Source: an uncultured cyanobacterium (GTDB lineage Bacteria; Cyanobacteriota; Cyanobacteriia; Thermosynechococcales; Thermosynechococcaceae). From it: DNA of 34,181 bases. The first letter of the stretch is position 1. Each line of letters opens with the position of its first letter. The notes below the pieces were generated by a model. It was not told where the DNA came from and made no database searches. It saw only the letters and a program-made list of their open reading frames with translations. The DNA lies in assembly GCA_937951315.1 (NCBI GenBank), contig CALFCG010000130.1, positions 1-34,181 of the forward strand. The letters run 5' to 3'. This document shows, one piece after another, positions 23,886-32,646 of the stretch. Both the position numbers and the translations under genes were made by a program.

Positions 23886-24090
23886 ACTACTCCGCCTTGC
23901 TTTTCTACGACTGGCACTAGTTCCTATGATACCCACTTCAGCTATCAAATGTAGCGATAACGAAGGAATACAAACCCATTTTTTTCAGGGGAATTAAATT
24001 GCATGCTCAAAGATTTATTGAGTATGGGAATAGCTCACCCATTTGGCTCGACATTGTTAAAAGAGCTTTTTGCACTTCAATGCTGCGCCT

Positions 24091-25704
24091 ATGACTGTTC
24101 TAAATCCCTCCACTGTGCGTCGTCTCAAGAAGTTACCGCAAACCAAGGATGTTTGGCAGGGAGATCGGCGACCTTTACCGGGAAACGTTTTGGAGGGAGG
24201 TGAAGGGGATGCGAGCGATTGGGTTGTTTGGACGGATCGGACGCATATTATCCGAGCCATGGATTTTGTACCCACAATGGATGGCTTAGAGTCCCTAGTT
24301 CGGACTCTGATTATGGCGATGGAATCTCCCCAAGGACCGATTCAACCCGCCCGGCCCTGCGGAGTGTTGGTTTGCGATCGCGAAATTCAGTTTTATTTAC
24401 GTGGTGCGCTGCAAGATCTCAATATCGAGGTCTCGTATGCCCCAAAGCTGCCCCTGGTTGATGAGATCTGTCAGGAGCTTAAAACCATGATGGCCGTGGC
24501 CTCCCCACCTCTCCCTTCGTTCTGTAGTGAATCACTCCTGCAAGCTGCGGCAACCCTTTGGCTTGATGCCCCCTGGATACGACTGGGGGATCACCAAATA
24601 TTGGAACTCACGCTTAATCGCGGAGATCTGAATACGCTCTACGTCTCAGTCATGGGTTTGTTAGGAGCTGAGTATGGTTTGCTGTTCTACCGGACAGAAG
24701 AATCATTACGGCACTTTCGGCAAGAAATGATGAGGGAAACCATCTCACCCGATGAGATGGAAGCAATTTTTTTACATCAAGACTGCTTATTTCTTAACTT
24801 TGATACTGAGGATGAAACTTTAACAGGCACCTTAACCGGCAATCTTAAACAAGATGGGTTTGAAGCTATCTTTGGTAGCATCCATCCTCTAGAAGGAATG
24901 CGGGCCTTCTTAGATGAGGAAGAAGCAACCTCCTTGACCATTGCCTTGGAAGCTCTCCATCGTTTTTGGCAGCGCCACGGCCATAAGCTAGAACCCGATC
25001 AATTTCCTGCGATCAGTGGTCGCTACCAAATTCGCAGCCCTCAGAGTCAGGGAGTAGAACCCACAACCTATTCTGTTCGCGTTAAAACACTGCCACAGTT
25101 AGCCTCGGAACTATGGGCCTCAGGATTTAACACCGAAGACATGGCCGAGGCCCTTTCAGAGAGCCCCATATTGCGTCAAGACTTAATCCCTGAAAAGGCA
25201 TTTTTTAGCCTGGGAATGATGCCCTGGGAGATTGTTGAAATTTTGCGGATGTCAGCTCGCCATCATCAAGCAGGCAACGTCACAATGGCAGGAGATGGAC
25301 TCCCGATTATGATGGTGCAGACTACTCGCCCTAAAGCCAAGGCAATGATTGAAACCCTCAAAGCAAGTGGGGGCATTTCAGGACTGGGCTTTAATCCAGG
25401 CAACGGCCCCTTGGATCAGCAAGAGTTTGATATAGGCATTCTTAAAACTGAAGATCAGCAGCTACAGTTGTTCGGCGAATACGCTACAAAAGATCCGGTT
25501 CATCAGCAAGCAAAGCGGAAGTGGAACAAACGCTGTCAGAAGACCCAGGGCTGGTGCGGGTTTGTGATCGCCCAGGGAGGAACGGGGAAGTCGCGAGGAG
25601 AGCCTACGTTGAATGATCTGGTGGCACTCTTTGAGGTGCGTTCACTTTCTGCAACTGACTTCGAACTCGGTACCCTGCAACTTGTGCCCCAACGCCTTTC
25701 GTAG
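24091..25704 (+). CDS. Conserved cyanobacterial hypothetical protein (DUF6930-like)
   Basis: A 537-residue soluble protein from ATG 24091; an upstream in-frame TTG at 24070 has no ribosome site. The N-terminal 150 residues (SDWVVWTDRTHIIRAMDFVP, then GVLVCDREIQFYLRG) resemble the DUF6930 N-terminal region. The middle is alpha/beta; the C-terminal part contains WGFVI-like WCGFVIAQGGTGKS. That GGTGKS looks like a P-loop but comes very late and lacks a nearby Walker B, so I do not call it an ATPase. No signal peptide or membrane segment. It is followed after 81 bases by zds on the same strand. Function unknown. Confidence 0.75.
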   Translation: MTVLNPSTVRRLKKLPQTKDVWQGDRRPLPGNVLEGGEGDASDWVVWTDRTHIIRAMDFVPTMDGLESLVRTLIMAMESPQGPIQPARPCGVLVCDREIQFYLRGALQDLNIEVSYAPKLPLVDEICQELKTMMAVASPPLPSFCSESLLQAAATLWLDAPWIRLGDHQILELTLNRGDLNTLYVSVMGLLGAEYGLLFYRTEESLRHFRQEMMRETISPDEMEAIFLHQDCLFLNFDTEDETLTGTLTGNLKQDGFEAIFGSIHPLEGMRAFLDEEEATSLTIALEALHRFWQRHGHKLEPDQFPAISGRYQIRSPQSQGVEPTTYSVRVKTLPQLASELWASGFNTEDMAEALSESPILRQDLIPEKAFFSLGMMPWEIVEILRMSARHHQAGNVTMAGDGLPIMMVQTTRPKAKAMIETLKASGGISGLGFNPGNGPLDQQEFDIGILKTEDQQLQLFGEYATKDPVHQQAKRKWNKRCQKTQGWCGFVIAQGGTGKSRGEPTLNDLVALFEVRSLSATDFELGTLQLVPQRLS

Positions 25705-25785
25705 AAACACAATCAAAGTAGTTGTCAGCGTCATCCCCTGGGCTATTACAATATGTAAAGAAGAAAAAGATAGAGATATTAGAGT

Positions 25786-27255
25786 ATGCGAATTGCGATC
25801 GTGGGCGCAGGCTTAGCCGGCATGGTAACCGCCGTGGATTTGGTAGATGCGGGGCACGACGTCGAAATTTTTGAATCGCGTCCCTTTGTCGGCGGTAAAG
25901 TGAGTAGCTGGCTGGATAAAGAAGGCAATCACATTGAAATGGGGTTGCACGTCTTCTTTGGCTGCTACTACAACCTTTTTGCTCTAATGGCAAAGGTTGG
26001 CGCATTTGATGAACTCTTACTGAAGGAACATACCCACACGTTTGTAAATGAAGGTGGCAAGCTTGGGGCGTTAGATTTTCGCTTTTTCACGGGCGCCCCT
26101 TTTAATGGATTGAAGGCCTTCTTCACCACATCTCAGCTCTCACTGCGAGATAAAGCTCAGAATGCTCTCGCCCTTGGTACAAGTCCAGTGGTGAGAGGTT
26201 TAGTTGACTTTGATGGGGCAATGAAGACCATTCGCGAGCTAGATCGGATTAGCTTTGCCGATTGGTTTCGCAGTCATGGCGGCAGTAATGGCAGCATTAA
26301 GCGCATGTGGAATCCCATTGCCTATGCTTTGGGATTTATTGACTGTGAGAACATGTCAGCCCGCTGTATGCTCACAATTTTTCAACTCTTCGCCGCTCGC
26401 ACTGAAGCTTCCGTCCTAAGGATGCTGTCCGGTTCGCCCCATGAACGACTGCACAAACCCATTGTGAATTATCTAGAAAGTCGTGGTGTGAAAATTCATA
26501 CACGTCGCCGGACTCTAGAAGTTCTATTTGAAGATCAACAAGAGACACGTGTCACCGGACTCCGAGTGGCAACGGAAGACGGAGAAGAAGACATCAAGGC
26601 CGATGCCTATGTTTGTGCCTGCGATGTACCAGGGGTGCAGAAGCTGTTGCCAGAAGAATGGCGACGATGGCCGGAATTTGACAACATCTTTAAACTGGAG
26701 GCCGTTCCAGTGGCGACGGTGCAATTGCGATTTGATGGCTGGGTCACTGAACTGCAAGATCCTGAGGCTCGTAAGCAATTGGGCCAAGCAACAGGATTAG
26801 ATAACCTGCTGTATACAGCAGATGCAGACTTTTCTTGCTTTGCAGATCTGGCCCTCACCAGTCCAAAGGATTACTACAAAGAAGGGGAGGGTTCCCTAAT
26901 GCAGCTTGTGCTAACGCCAGGCGACCCCTTTATTAAGCAAAGCAATGAAGAAATTGCCCACCACGTGCTCAAACAGGTGCAGGAGCTATTCCCCTCTGCA
27001 CGAGAGCTGAATATGACGTGGTACAGCGTTGTGAAGCTGGCACAATCTCTGTATCGAGAAGCCCCCGGAATGGATCCCTACCGCCCGGATCAGAAAACGC
27101 CGATTTCTAATTTCTTTTTGGCAGGCAGCTATACCAAGCAGGACTATATCGACAGCATGGAAGGAGCAACCCTTTCTGGCCATCAAGCAGCGCGCGCAAT
27201 TCTGGAGAACATCTCACAAATTCAGCCTGAGGAGACGCCATGTCCGATTGGCTAG
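25786..27255 (+). CDS. zds: Zeta-carotene desaturase
   Basis: Plant-type 9,9'-di-cis-zeta-carotene desaturase (CrtQ), 489 residues, which converts zeta-carotene to lycopene with plastoquinone as acceptor on the thylakoid. The FAD-binding motif is [20 protein letters not shown] (residues 3-22). The family pattern [19 protein letters not shown] lies near residues 48-66, [20 protein letters not shown] near 180, and the C-terminal FAD contact is [20 protein letters not shown]. Length is typical. Its end overlaps the start of the SRPBCC gene by 16 bases, a coupling also seen in other cyanobacteria as far as I recall. I see no promoter I would trust upstream. Confidence 0.95.
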   Translation: MRIAIVGAGLAGMVTAVDLVDAGHDVEIFESRPFVGGKVSSWLDKEGNHIEMGLHVFFGCYYNLFALMAKVGAFDELLLKEHTHTFVNEGGKLGALDFRFFTGAPFNGLKAFFTTSQLSLRDKAQNALALGTSPVVRGLVDFDGAMKTIRELDRISFADWFRSHGGSNGSIKRMWNPIAYALGFIDCENMSARCMLTIFQLFAARTEASVLRMLSGSPHERLHKPIVNYLESRGVKIHTRRRTLEVLFEDQQETRVTGLRVATEDGEEDIKADAYVCACDVPGVQKLLPEEWRRWPEFDNIFKLEAVPVATVQLRFDGWVTELQDPEARKQLGQATGLDNLLYTADADFSCFADLALTSPKDYYKEGEGSLMQLVLTPGDPFIKQSNEEIAHHVLKQVQELFPSARELNMTWYSVVKLAQSLYREAPGMDPYRPDQKTPISNFFLAGSYTKQDYIDSMEGATLSGHQAARAILENISQIQPEETPCPIG

Positions 27256-27686
27256 AACATAGCGAACAAGTGGAAGCACCCATCTCAGCGAATGCTGCAT
27301 GGCAGATGTGGGCTGATATCGCGAAGATGCCCCAGTGGATGAACTGGATTGAGTCGGTCACGATCTCGGATGAAGACCCTGAAATTTCGCGCTGGAAACT
27401 AGCAAGCGGTAACTTTGAATTTACCTGGCAGGCCCGCACATTCAAAAAGATTCCGGGGCAGATTATTCAGTGGGAATCGGTGGATGGACTGCCCAATCGA
27501 GGCGCAATTCGGTTCTACGATCGCAAAGAATATGGCTGCGTCGTCAAGATGTCGATTGCCTATCGAGTCCCTGGCATCTTGGCCCTGATGGACGATCTCT
27601 TTTTGGGCAAGATGGTGGAAGCCAATATCCGAGGCGATCTGGATCGGTTCTGTGAGATTGCAAAACAGAAACAAGCGACGGATTAG
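27240..27686 (+). CDS. SRPBCC-family (polyketide cyclase / coenzyme Q-binding-like) protein
   Basis: A 148-residue START-like protein that would form a hydrophobic cavity. Evidence is the pattern [20 protein letters not shown] (START-like strand and helix), [19 protein letters not shown] and the C-terminal helix [16 protein letters not shown]. The start overlaps the last 16 bases of zds, so translation is coupled, suggesting a role in carotenoid or quinone handling. Its stop overlaps the stop of trpF by 4 bases on the opposite strand. The ligand is unknown. Confidence 0.85.
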   Translation: MSDWLEHSEQVEAPISANAAWQMWADIAKMPQWMNWIESVTISDEDPEISRWKLASGNFEFTWQARTFKKIPGQIIQWESVDGLPNRGAIRFYDRKEYGCVVKMSIAYRVPGILALMDDLFLGKMVEANIRGDLDRFCEIAKQKQATD

Positions 27687-28366
27687 CCAGAAAGTTGTTG
27701 AAATAAACGCTTGACTTTCATCAGATCTTTATCGCCAGGGGCTGTTTCCAAACCGCTGGATAGATCAATACCTGAAGGATCTGTCTGCCTGAGGGCTTGG
27801 GTCACATTGTCGGGGGTCAAGCCACCGGCTAAGAACCAAGGGCACTGGGGTGCAAAATCGCTGACGAGGGACCAGTCCCAAGTCTCGCCTGTCCCCCCTA
27901 GAGCTTGGGGTGTGTATGCATCCAGCAAAAGGCTATCAATGGTGTCTTGATAGGGCAGGACTTGGGTCAACGTGGTCACATCCTTAATCCGGAAAGCTTT
28001 GATCAATTCCACTTGAGGAATGGCCTTGCGGAGCTGCTGGCAAAACGCCAGGGACTCATTGCCGTGGAGTTGTACACCTGTGAGCTGACCAACTCCAATG
28101 GTCTTTTGAATTTGTGCGGCTGTGGCATTGGCAAAAACGCCAATGCGCGCCAAGGGAAAACCATCCAAGGAGATCTGGGGTAATTGCTGGGTAATTTCGT
28201 AAATCTGCTCTGCCTTGATGAAGCGTGGTGATTGAGGAACGCAGATAAAACCTAGGGCATGGGCACCGAGAGCTGCAATCGCACAGCCTTGATCAACCTG
28301 GGTGATTCCACAAATTTTGATGCGGAGGGACGGGGGCCAGTCGAAATGAGAGGCAGGTGGTTGCAT
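27683..28366 (-). CDS. trpF: Phosphoribosylanthranilate isomerase
   Basis: TrpF, a (beta/alpha)8 barrel enzyme of tryptophan synthesis that converts N-(5-phosphoribosyl)anthranilate to CdRP. Motifs: RIKICGIT (residues 15-22), GFICVPQSPRFI near 39-50, GVQLHGNE near 96, LLLDAY near 145, the phosphate-binding FLAGGLTPDNV near 172 and GIDLSSGLE near 192. At 227 residues its length is normal. A single gene here, convergent with the SRPBCC gene (4-base overlap of stops) and divergent from psaK. Confidence 0.96.
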   Translation of the reverse strand: MQPPASHFDWPPSLRIKICGITQVDQGCAIAALGAHALGFICVPQSPRFIKAEQIYEITQQLPQISLDGFPLARIGVFANATAAQIQKTIGVGQLTGVQLHGNESLAFCQQLRKAIPQVELIKAFRIKDVTTLTQVLPYQDTIDSLLLDAYTPQALGGTGETWDWSLVSDFAPQCPWFLAGGLTPDNVTQALRQTDPSGIDLSSGLETAPGDKDLMKVKRLFQQLSG

Positions 28367-28419
28367 CGGCTGAATGTTAACTCTTAAAACAATATGTAAA
28401 TCTGGGACCCGCCAATTTT

Positions 28420-28425
28420 TATAAT
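28420..28425 (+). promoter_or_regulatory. Likely -10 box of psaK
   Basis: TATAAT lies 58 bases before the psaK ATG; the -35 region is weak (TGTAAA, 19-base spacing). An AGGAGA ribosome site follows near the start codon. Confidence 0.45.
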
Positions 28426-28482
28426 TCTGACAGCTATTCTACCGATTACAGTTATTTCGCTGTTTAGGAGAACCTTTTTTTC

Positions 28483-28746
28483 ATGAATCTTATTTTGCTG
28501 ACGACTTTCCCTGAGTATTCCTGGACCTTTAATACTGGGGTGCTGATGATAGTGTGCAATTTAATTGCGATCGCAATTGGTCGCTACGCTATCCAGCAGC
28601 AGGGGGTCGGACCTGAACTCCCTGGTCCACCCGTTCCAGACATTCTCAAGGGCTTTGGATGGCCTGAATTCCTCGCCACTACTAGCCTCGGCCACCTCAT
28701 TGGTGTGGGTATGATTTTGGGTCTAAGAGCGGCTGGCGGCCTCTAA
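28483..28746 (+). CDS. psaK: Photosystem I reaction centre subunit PsaK
   Basis: PsaK is a two-helix peripheral subunit of photosystem I that binds chlorophyll and links to antenna proteins. The 87-residue protein has the expected length. Hydrophobic helix 1 is residues about 17-35 (NTGVLMIVCNLIAIAIGRYA). The loop contains GPELPGPPVPDILKGFG, and helix 2 is residues 62-84 (EFLATTSLGHLIGVGMILG). The ATG follows AGGAGA and a T-rich spacer. A probable terminator follows the gene. Confidence 0.95.
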   Translation: MNLILLTTFPEYSWTFNTGVLMIVCNLIAIAIGRYAIQQQGVGPELPGPPVPDILKGFGWPEFLATTSLGHLIGVGMILGLRAAGGL

Positions 28747-28770
28747 ATTACATTCAATCCAATTAATCCT

Positions 28771-28814
28771 GCCTCTGCAGATGAGACAACCTCTCATGAG
28801 CAGGGGCTTTTGAC
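28771..28814 (+). terminator. Probable terminator of psaK
   Basis: GCCTCTGCAGATGAGA pairs imperfectly with TCTCATGAGCAGGGGC, followed by TTTTG. It lies 25 bases after the psaK stop. Confidence 0.6.
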
Positions 28815-28969
28815 TGCCTAAGCATCTACAAATTCTTGCTCTATGGAATGTCTTGATGGGAGAGTTGCACCCCATGTAGACATCTAAATCATTTGGATCG
28901 ACTCGAACCAAAGAAAGTTCAAATGTCCAATGGTGAGAACATCGATCACAATAATTGAGGCCAGGCTCG

Positions 28970-29197
28970 CTATTTCCAAGCTAGCCGCATCCAAAGGAGA
29001 GACAAGGCTAAGAGGACCGGAATCATAATCGTCGTGGCCGGTTCATGATGGGGCAGCACATTAATCCAAGATCTCGCATGGATAACCCCTGAGAAAATCG
29101 TATAGCCAATATATCCTGAGGCGAAAATCAATTTAAAGTTATTGGGCGCGATTAATTTCCCGATATAAAAACCGATTAAGAAGCAGAAAAAGAACAT
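28970..29197 (-). CDS. Small membrane protein, unknown function
   Basis: A 75-residue protein with three hydrophobic segments (MFFFCFLIGFYIGKLI; LIFASGYIGYTIFSGVI; TTIMIPVLLALSLLWMRL). The in-frame TTG at 29209 adds four residues; neither start has a clear ribosome site. It lies downstream of the 2OG oxygenase gene on the same strand, 132 bases away, and may share its transcript. A competing minus-strand frame at 29139-29333 is less membrane-like and rejected. No known family recognised. Confidence 0.45.
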   Translation of the reverse strand: MFFFCFLIGFYIGKLIAPNNFKLIFASGYIGYTIFSGVIHARSWINVLPHHEPATTIMIPVLLALSLLWMRLAWK

Positions 29198-29329
29198 CAA
29201 TTGTTCCAAAATTCCATTGGAGAGCGAGAAAGCTAAATTGATTTAAATCTAGCTCTGGAATCAAGTCATGTGGAGTATGTTGCAAGTTCGATGGTTCCGT
29301 CAACCCTACCAAGCCTCTAACAACAGACT

Positions 29330-30394
29330 TCAAAGGGCATCCACCCTATCGGGATAAAACTGTTTGGCATTCTCTGGATAACTACGGCAGAAGTAATTCC
29401 ATAGCTGATCGCCATAGGTTGCTGCATGCAGCACACCCTTCATTGCCTTAACCCCTGATTTGGTTTCCTTGATCGGAGCCATAAATCCAGCCTCCAGATG
29501 TCGAGGACTTGCGGAGACGGCATCACTAAACTCCGTGGAAAGCGGCAAGCGACTAATCGAGGTCGTGAGAGAAGGGCCGTGAAAATAACCAATGGAATAT
29601 CTTTGACTGGATACCGCCACACGATGAGGCGTCGCGACATAGTAGTTGCCCGTCATTGCCTGCAACATTTCACCCAAGTTGATGATGAATGTATTTTCGA
29701 TGATCGGAACCGGCAACCACGATCCATCGGCCATTTGAATTTCCAGACCCGGGGTTTCACCAGGATGCAGGATGGTCAGAAAACCCGTATCCTGATGCGC
29801 ATTGACACCAAATCCACCGGCTGGAGTAGGGGGATAGTGGATCAATTTAGTCAGGCTCATACGCTCTGAACCAAAATGATGATCAAAATAACTCGCCGGT
29901 AAGTCAAGACCAATCGCAAGAAGGCTCATCAACTGATCCCCGAGCTGTCTCATCTCATGAATATATTGCAGGATAGACGCCTTAAATCCAGGCAGTATCT
30001 CCTCTGGCAACCACTGATTCGGTCCCAGTAAATTTAGATAATGGGGGTGTCCGTCAGTGGTGACAGGCTGATGCTCAGTCCACAAGTCAATCTGTTCACG
30101 AATATCAGGACAATTATTGGTGCTTTCGGCACCTTCACCTTCCCAACCTCGAAAATATGGGGACTTTCGCTTATCTATCAGCTTTTTCTTCTCAATAGGG
30201 AGTGCGAAGAAATCCTGGCTATACCCAAAAGCTTGATCAATGACCCTTGAAGGAATGCCATGATTTTTAATGACGAAGAATCCAATCTCATGACAGATTT
30301 TCTTTAATTTTTGTGCCAGCACTAGTCGCTCATCAGGACTAGAATGATACGCAGAGAAATCTACAATAGGGAAATTGAATTTTGATTCAATCAT
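29330..30394 (-). CDS. 2-oxoglutarate/Fe(II)-dependent oxygenase (isopenicillin N synthase-like)
   Basis: About 354 residues from ATG 30394. The non-haem iron triad is visible: His200 and Asp202 in HQDTGFLTILH, and His257 in ATPHRVAV. The 2-oxoglutarate-anchoring Arg265-x-Ser267 lies in SSQRYSIGYF. The N-terminal FPIVDFSAYHSS and ICHEIGFFVIKNHGIP are typical of the DIOX_N domain of plant- and bacterial-type soluble dioxygenases. The substrate is unknown; such enzymes hydroxylate or desaturate amino acids, hormones or secondary metabolites. The start is uncertain: TTG at 30427 gives 11 more residues and no ribosome site is clear for either. No obvious biosynthetic partners, except an FAD monooxygenase 0.7 kb away on the same strand. 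Confidence 0.92.
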   Translation of the reverse strand: MIESKFNFPIVDFSAYHSSPDERLVLAQKLKKICHEIGFFVIKNHGIPSRVIDQAFGYSQDFFALPIEKKKLIDKRKSPYFRGWEGEGAESTNNCPDIREQIDLWTEHQPVTTDGHPHYLNLLGPNQWLPEEILPGFKASILQYIHEMRQLGDQLMSLLAIGLDLPASYFDHHFGSERMSLTKLIHYPPTPAGGFGVNAHQDTGFLTILHPGETPGLEIQMADGSWLPVPIIENTFIINLGEMLQAMTGNYYVATPHRVAVSSQRYSIGYFHGPSLTTSISRLPLSTEFSDAVSASPRHLEAGFMAPIKETKSGVKAMKGVLHAATYGDQLWNYFCRSYPENAKQFYPDRVDAL

Positions 30395-30607
30395 GGAATC
30401 AGATATGGGGATAGTCAAGGTCTGCAAAATAGAATTCTAATAAAGTATTTAAAGAAAATCAAATACATTAAATCGCAGGCGGCGCGAGCAATAGACGGAA
30501 GGCTTAAAGCGGAAATCATAAGCATAAAAACTAGAATAAAAATATATTTATAAATAATGCTTTCACCCCAAAAATAGTCATACTAAAAAGCATCAACCCA
30601 AGGAACA

Positions 30608-30793
30608 TTAATTGCATATTGATTGGGAAATATTTCTAAGATCTTTCTTTGGCGAAGCACATCCCCCGTATTCCTTCTTCATTTTATAAATTTCACCTAT
30701 TGCAAGCAGGGAGGTCACATGAGCATCACATTCCTCTGAAACCCAATTAGAGAGCACTCTAGCAACAAAAAAAGTCCTAGCTGTCGGCCTCAT
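30608..30793 (-). CDS. Possible small hypothetical protein
   Basis: A 61-residue frame from ATG 30793, preceded by AAAGG at a suitable distance. It begins MRPTARTFFVARVLSNWVSE and contains three Cys (in EECDAH, GGCASP and SICN). No domain is recognised, and no membrane segment or signal peptide is evident. It may be a real small gene or a remnant. Confidence 0.35.
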   Translation of the reverse strand: MRPTARTFFVARVLSNWVSEECDAHVTSLLAIGEIYKMKKEYGGCASPKKDLRNISQSICN

Positions 30794-30882
30794 TACAATA
30801 CCTTTCACAAATCATAGTCATCAATTCAACACCGGAGATAGAGATTGATCTATCTATTGTTTGATTGCTAAAAAGTACGTGA

Positions 30883-31053
30883 TTAAAAGCCACTCCACCG
30901 ATCTGCAGCAGGGTCGGTTTGAAGAGCATCCATAATTGGTAGATTCACCACAGAGTCTGCCCACAAGATTACAGAGGGACACTCAGCTCCATAGTCACGC
31001 CGGATAGAAACTCCACGTCTCCCGATAAAGATAAATGCCTGGGTCTTATGCAA
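30883..31053 (-). CDS. Possible small ORF or gene remnant downstream of FAD monooxygenase
   Basis: A 56-residue frame from TTG 31053, reading HKTQAFIFIGRRGVSIRR then DYGAECPSVILWADSVVNLP and ending DPAADRWSGF. Its even composition looks like real protein, and the frame stays open upstream to about 31085 without a better start. There is no ribosome site, so it may be the C-terminal remnant of a larger gene. Not recognised. Confidence 0.3.
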   Translation of the reverse strand: MHKTQAFIFIGRRGVSIRRDYGAECPSVILWADSVVNLPIMDALQTDPAADRWSGF

Positions 31054-31094
31054 CGCAGATTCAAGGTCTTGGATTCGCCCAATTCAAGATACAT

Positions 31095-32261
31095 TCATTT
31101 TCTTCGGCTCGCTAATGCTGCCTCAAATCCCATTTTGAGCCGATCGGCCTGATCATCTGAATGAGATGCTAAACCCTGTTCACGTGCTTTTTTTTGTAAG
31201 GGTGCTGTGATTTCAATTCTCTGCTGTTCATACTGCATCAGAGCATCTGAGACTGATGGAATATCTGTCATTGTGACATCCTCAAGGAGACCGGCAAGCG
31301 TCACTGCATCTTGGAATGCAAGCGTTGTCCCCATCCCCAAGGCTGGGCGAATCGGATGAGCCGCATCGCCTAAAAGTGTGATGCGTTGACCATCTCCCCA
31401 TTGAGGAACAGGTTCCCGATCAAAGACACCGGTCTCAATGATGCTCATGGGATCGGTTGTCAGAATCATTTTTTGCACAATGGGAGGCCACCCTTCAAAA
31501 ACTTGAAGAACAGTCTCTAAAGCAGACTCACTTTTCTCTGGGCTCACTTGAGGGGCTGTGCCCCCCCAGGCAATTTGCTCAGCACCAGCATCCATCATCC
31601 AAAAGTTCTTTTGTTGGCCAACAATCAGCTGAAAACCAGCACCTTCAATGAAAGGTGCTGCCAGAGGAGATAGAGCTTGTCGGGGCAGACTGCCTCGCCA
31701 GGTCATTGTGCCCGTGTACAAAGGTGGACCATCGCCGACAGTTTTATTTCTCACAACTGAGCGATAGCCATCCGCTCCCACCAAAATGCGCGCAAATTGG
31801 TCGGGTTGATCTTGAAACGTAAGACGAATCGGCGCATCAAGAGGCTCCGACTCGAAGTGAATCAAGCTGTGTTTGAGATAGAGCTTTACAGAATCGGGGA
31901 GCATTTCATAGAGACAAGATTGCAAGTTAAACCATCCCAACCAAGTAAAACTAGTGCCTGCCATGGGTGATTCGTCGGCGAACAAGATTTCTCCACTGGG
32001 CCGCATCAGGAGTTGTTGTTGAGGATTTGTTGCTCTAGCTTGCACTTGCTTAGAGAGGGTAGGACTGATGTCACCGAGAGCAGCATAGCCTTGTTCGGCA
32101 AGCCCCAGAGCCGCTCCAATCGGTCGTAGAACCTGGGCTTGTTCAAAAACACCGACAGAAAAACCTCGGTTGGCGAGTGCATGAGCGGCACTGAGTCCAC
32201 CGGGTCCTGCACCAATAATGGCGATATCTAAGGTGGCAGCATTGGCTGAGGATTGAGTCAT
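31095..32261 (-). CDS. FAD-dependent monooxygenase (UbiH/PHBH-type)
   Basis: A 388-residue class A flavoprotein monooxygenase. The three hallmark motifs are present: GxGxxG in IAIIGAGPGGLSAAHALANR (residues 13-32), the DG motif in LVGADGYRSVVRN (near 159), and the GD motif in LLGDAAHPIRPALGMGTTLA (near 296-315). These enzymes hydroxylate aromatic or isoprenoid-type substrates (for example zeaxanthin, salicylate, ubiquinone precursors). The sequence resembles zeaxanthin-epoxidase-like and salicylate-hydroxylase-like bacterial proteins without a decisive match. A single gene; the 385-base region upstream separates it from the divergent AAA-like gene. Confidence 0.92.
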   Translation of the reverse strand: MTQSSANAATLDIAIIGAGPGGLSAAHALANRGFSVGVFEQAQVLRPIGAALGLAEQGYAALGDISPTLSKQVQARATNPQQQLLMRPSGEILFADESPMAGTSFTWLGWFNLQSCLYEMLPDSVKLYLKHSLIHFESEPLDAPIRLTFQDQPDQFARILVGADGYRSVVRNKTVGDGPPLYTGTMTWRGSLPRQALSPLAAPFIEGAGFQLIVGQQKNFWMMDAGAEQIAWGGTAPQVSPEKSESALETVLQVFEGWPPIVQKMILTTDPMSIIETGVFDREPVPQWGDGQRITLLGDAAHPIRPALGMGTTLAFQDAVTLAGLLEDVTMTDIPSVSDALMQYEQQRIEITAPLQKKAREQGLASHSDDQADRLKMGFEAALASRRK

Positions 32262-32646
32262 GGTATTAGCTTTACGGATTACTGTTTCCTTAGAATTGAT
32301 ATGCCTCTGACCTTACCTAAAACAGATACAAAATGTAGCTGCATAATATACAGGTCTTGGGGTTGAACTTACAGGCAATCGCAGTCGATATGTTGTGACA
32401 TCAGAGCAATTTAGTCGAAGGATTTATGTCTCTCTTACCCAACTGAAATAACACCACTCACTTCAATCAAGATGAATGCAACGTGGAGTCATACAACTGC
32501 AGCAAGACTAGGGTCTAATCTCAACACCTGAATAAATCCGATTGCGGCTGCAACCCTTGTCCTCCAAACTGAAGACAGCTAAGTGCAGACGTTTTTTCCC
32601 GTTACTTGGCATGCGAACAAGAGAGGCGTAACAGAAAGAGGTTCCT
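32262..32646. other. Intergenic region between divergent genes
   Basis: 385 bases between the divergent FAD monooxygenase and AAA-like genes. It must hold both promoters. I see no gene, strong hairpin or repeat. A minus-strand frame (32508-32696) overlaps the AAA-like start and is rejected. Confidence 0.5.

Noticed and set aside
25570-25600. GGTGKS P-loop-like string in the DUF6930-like protein
   Set aside because: It is too close to the C-terminus and lacks the surrounding strand-helix and Walker B expected of a NTPase.
28723-28911. Minus-strand ORF after psaK with a CDRC-like stretch upstream
   Set aside because: No start or ribosome site; it overlaps the psaK end and terminator; the Cys pattern is too short to support a zinc-binding protein.
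29139-29333. Alternative minus-strand ORF overlapping the small membrane protein
   Set aside because: It covers the start of the membrane-protein frame, has no ribosome site, and is less protein-like.
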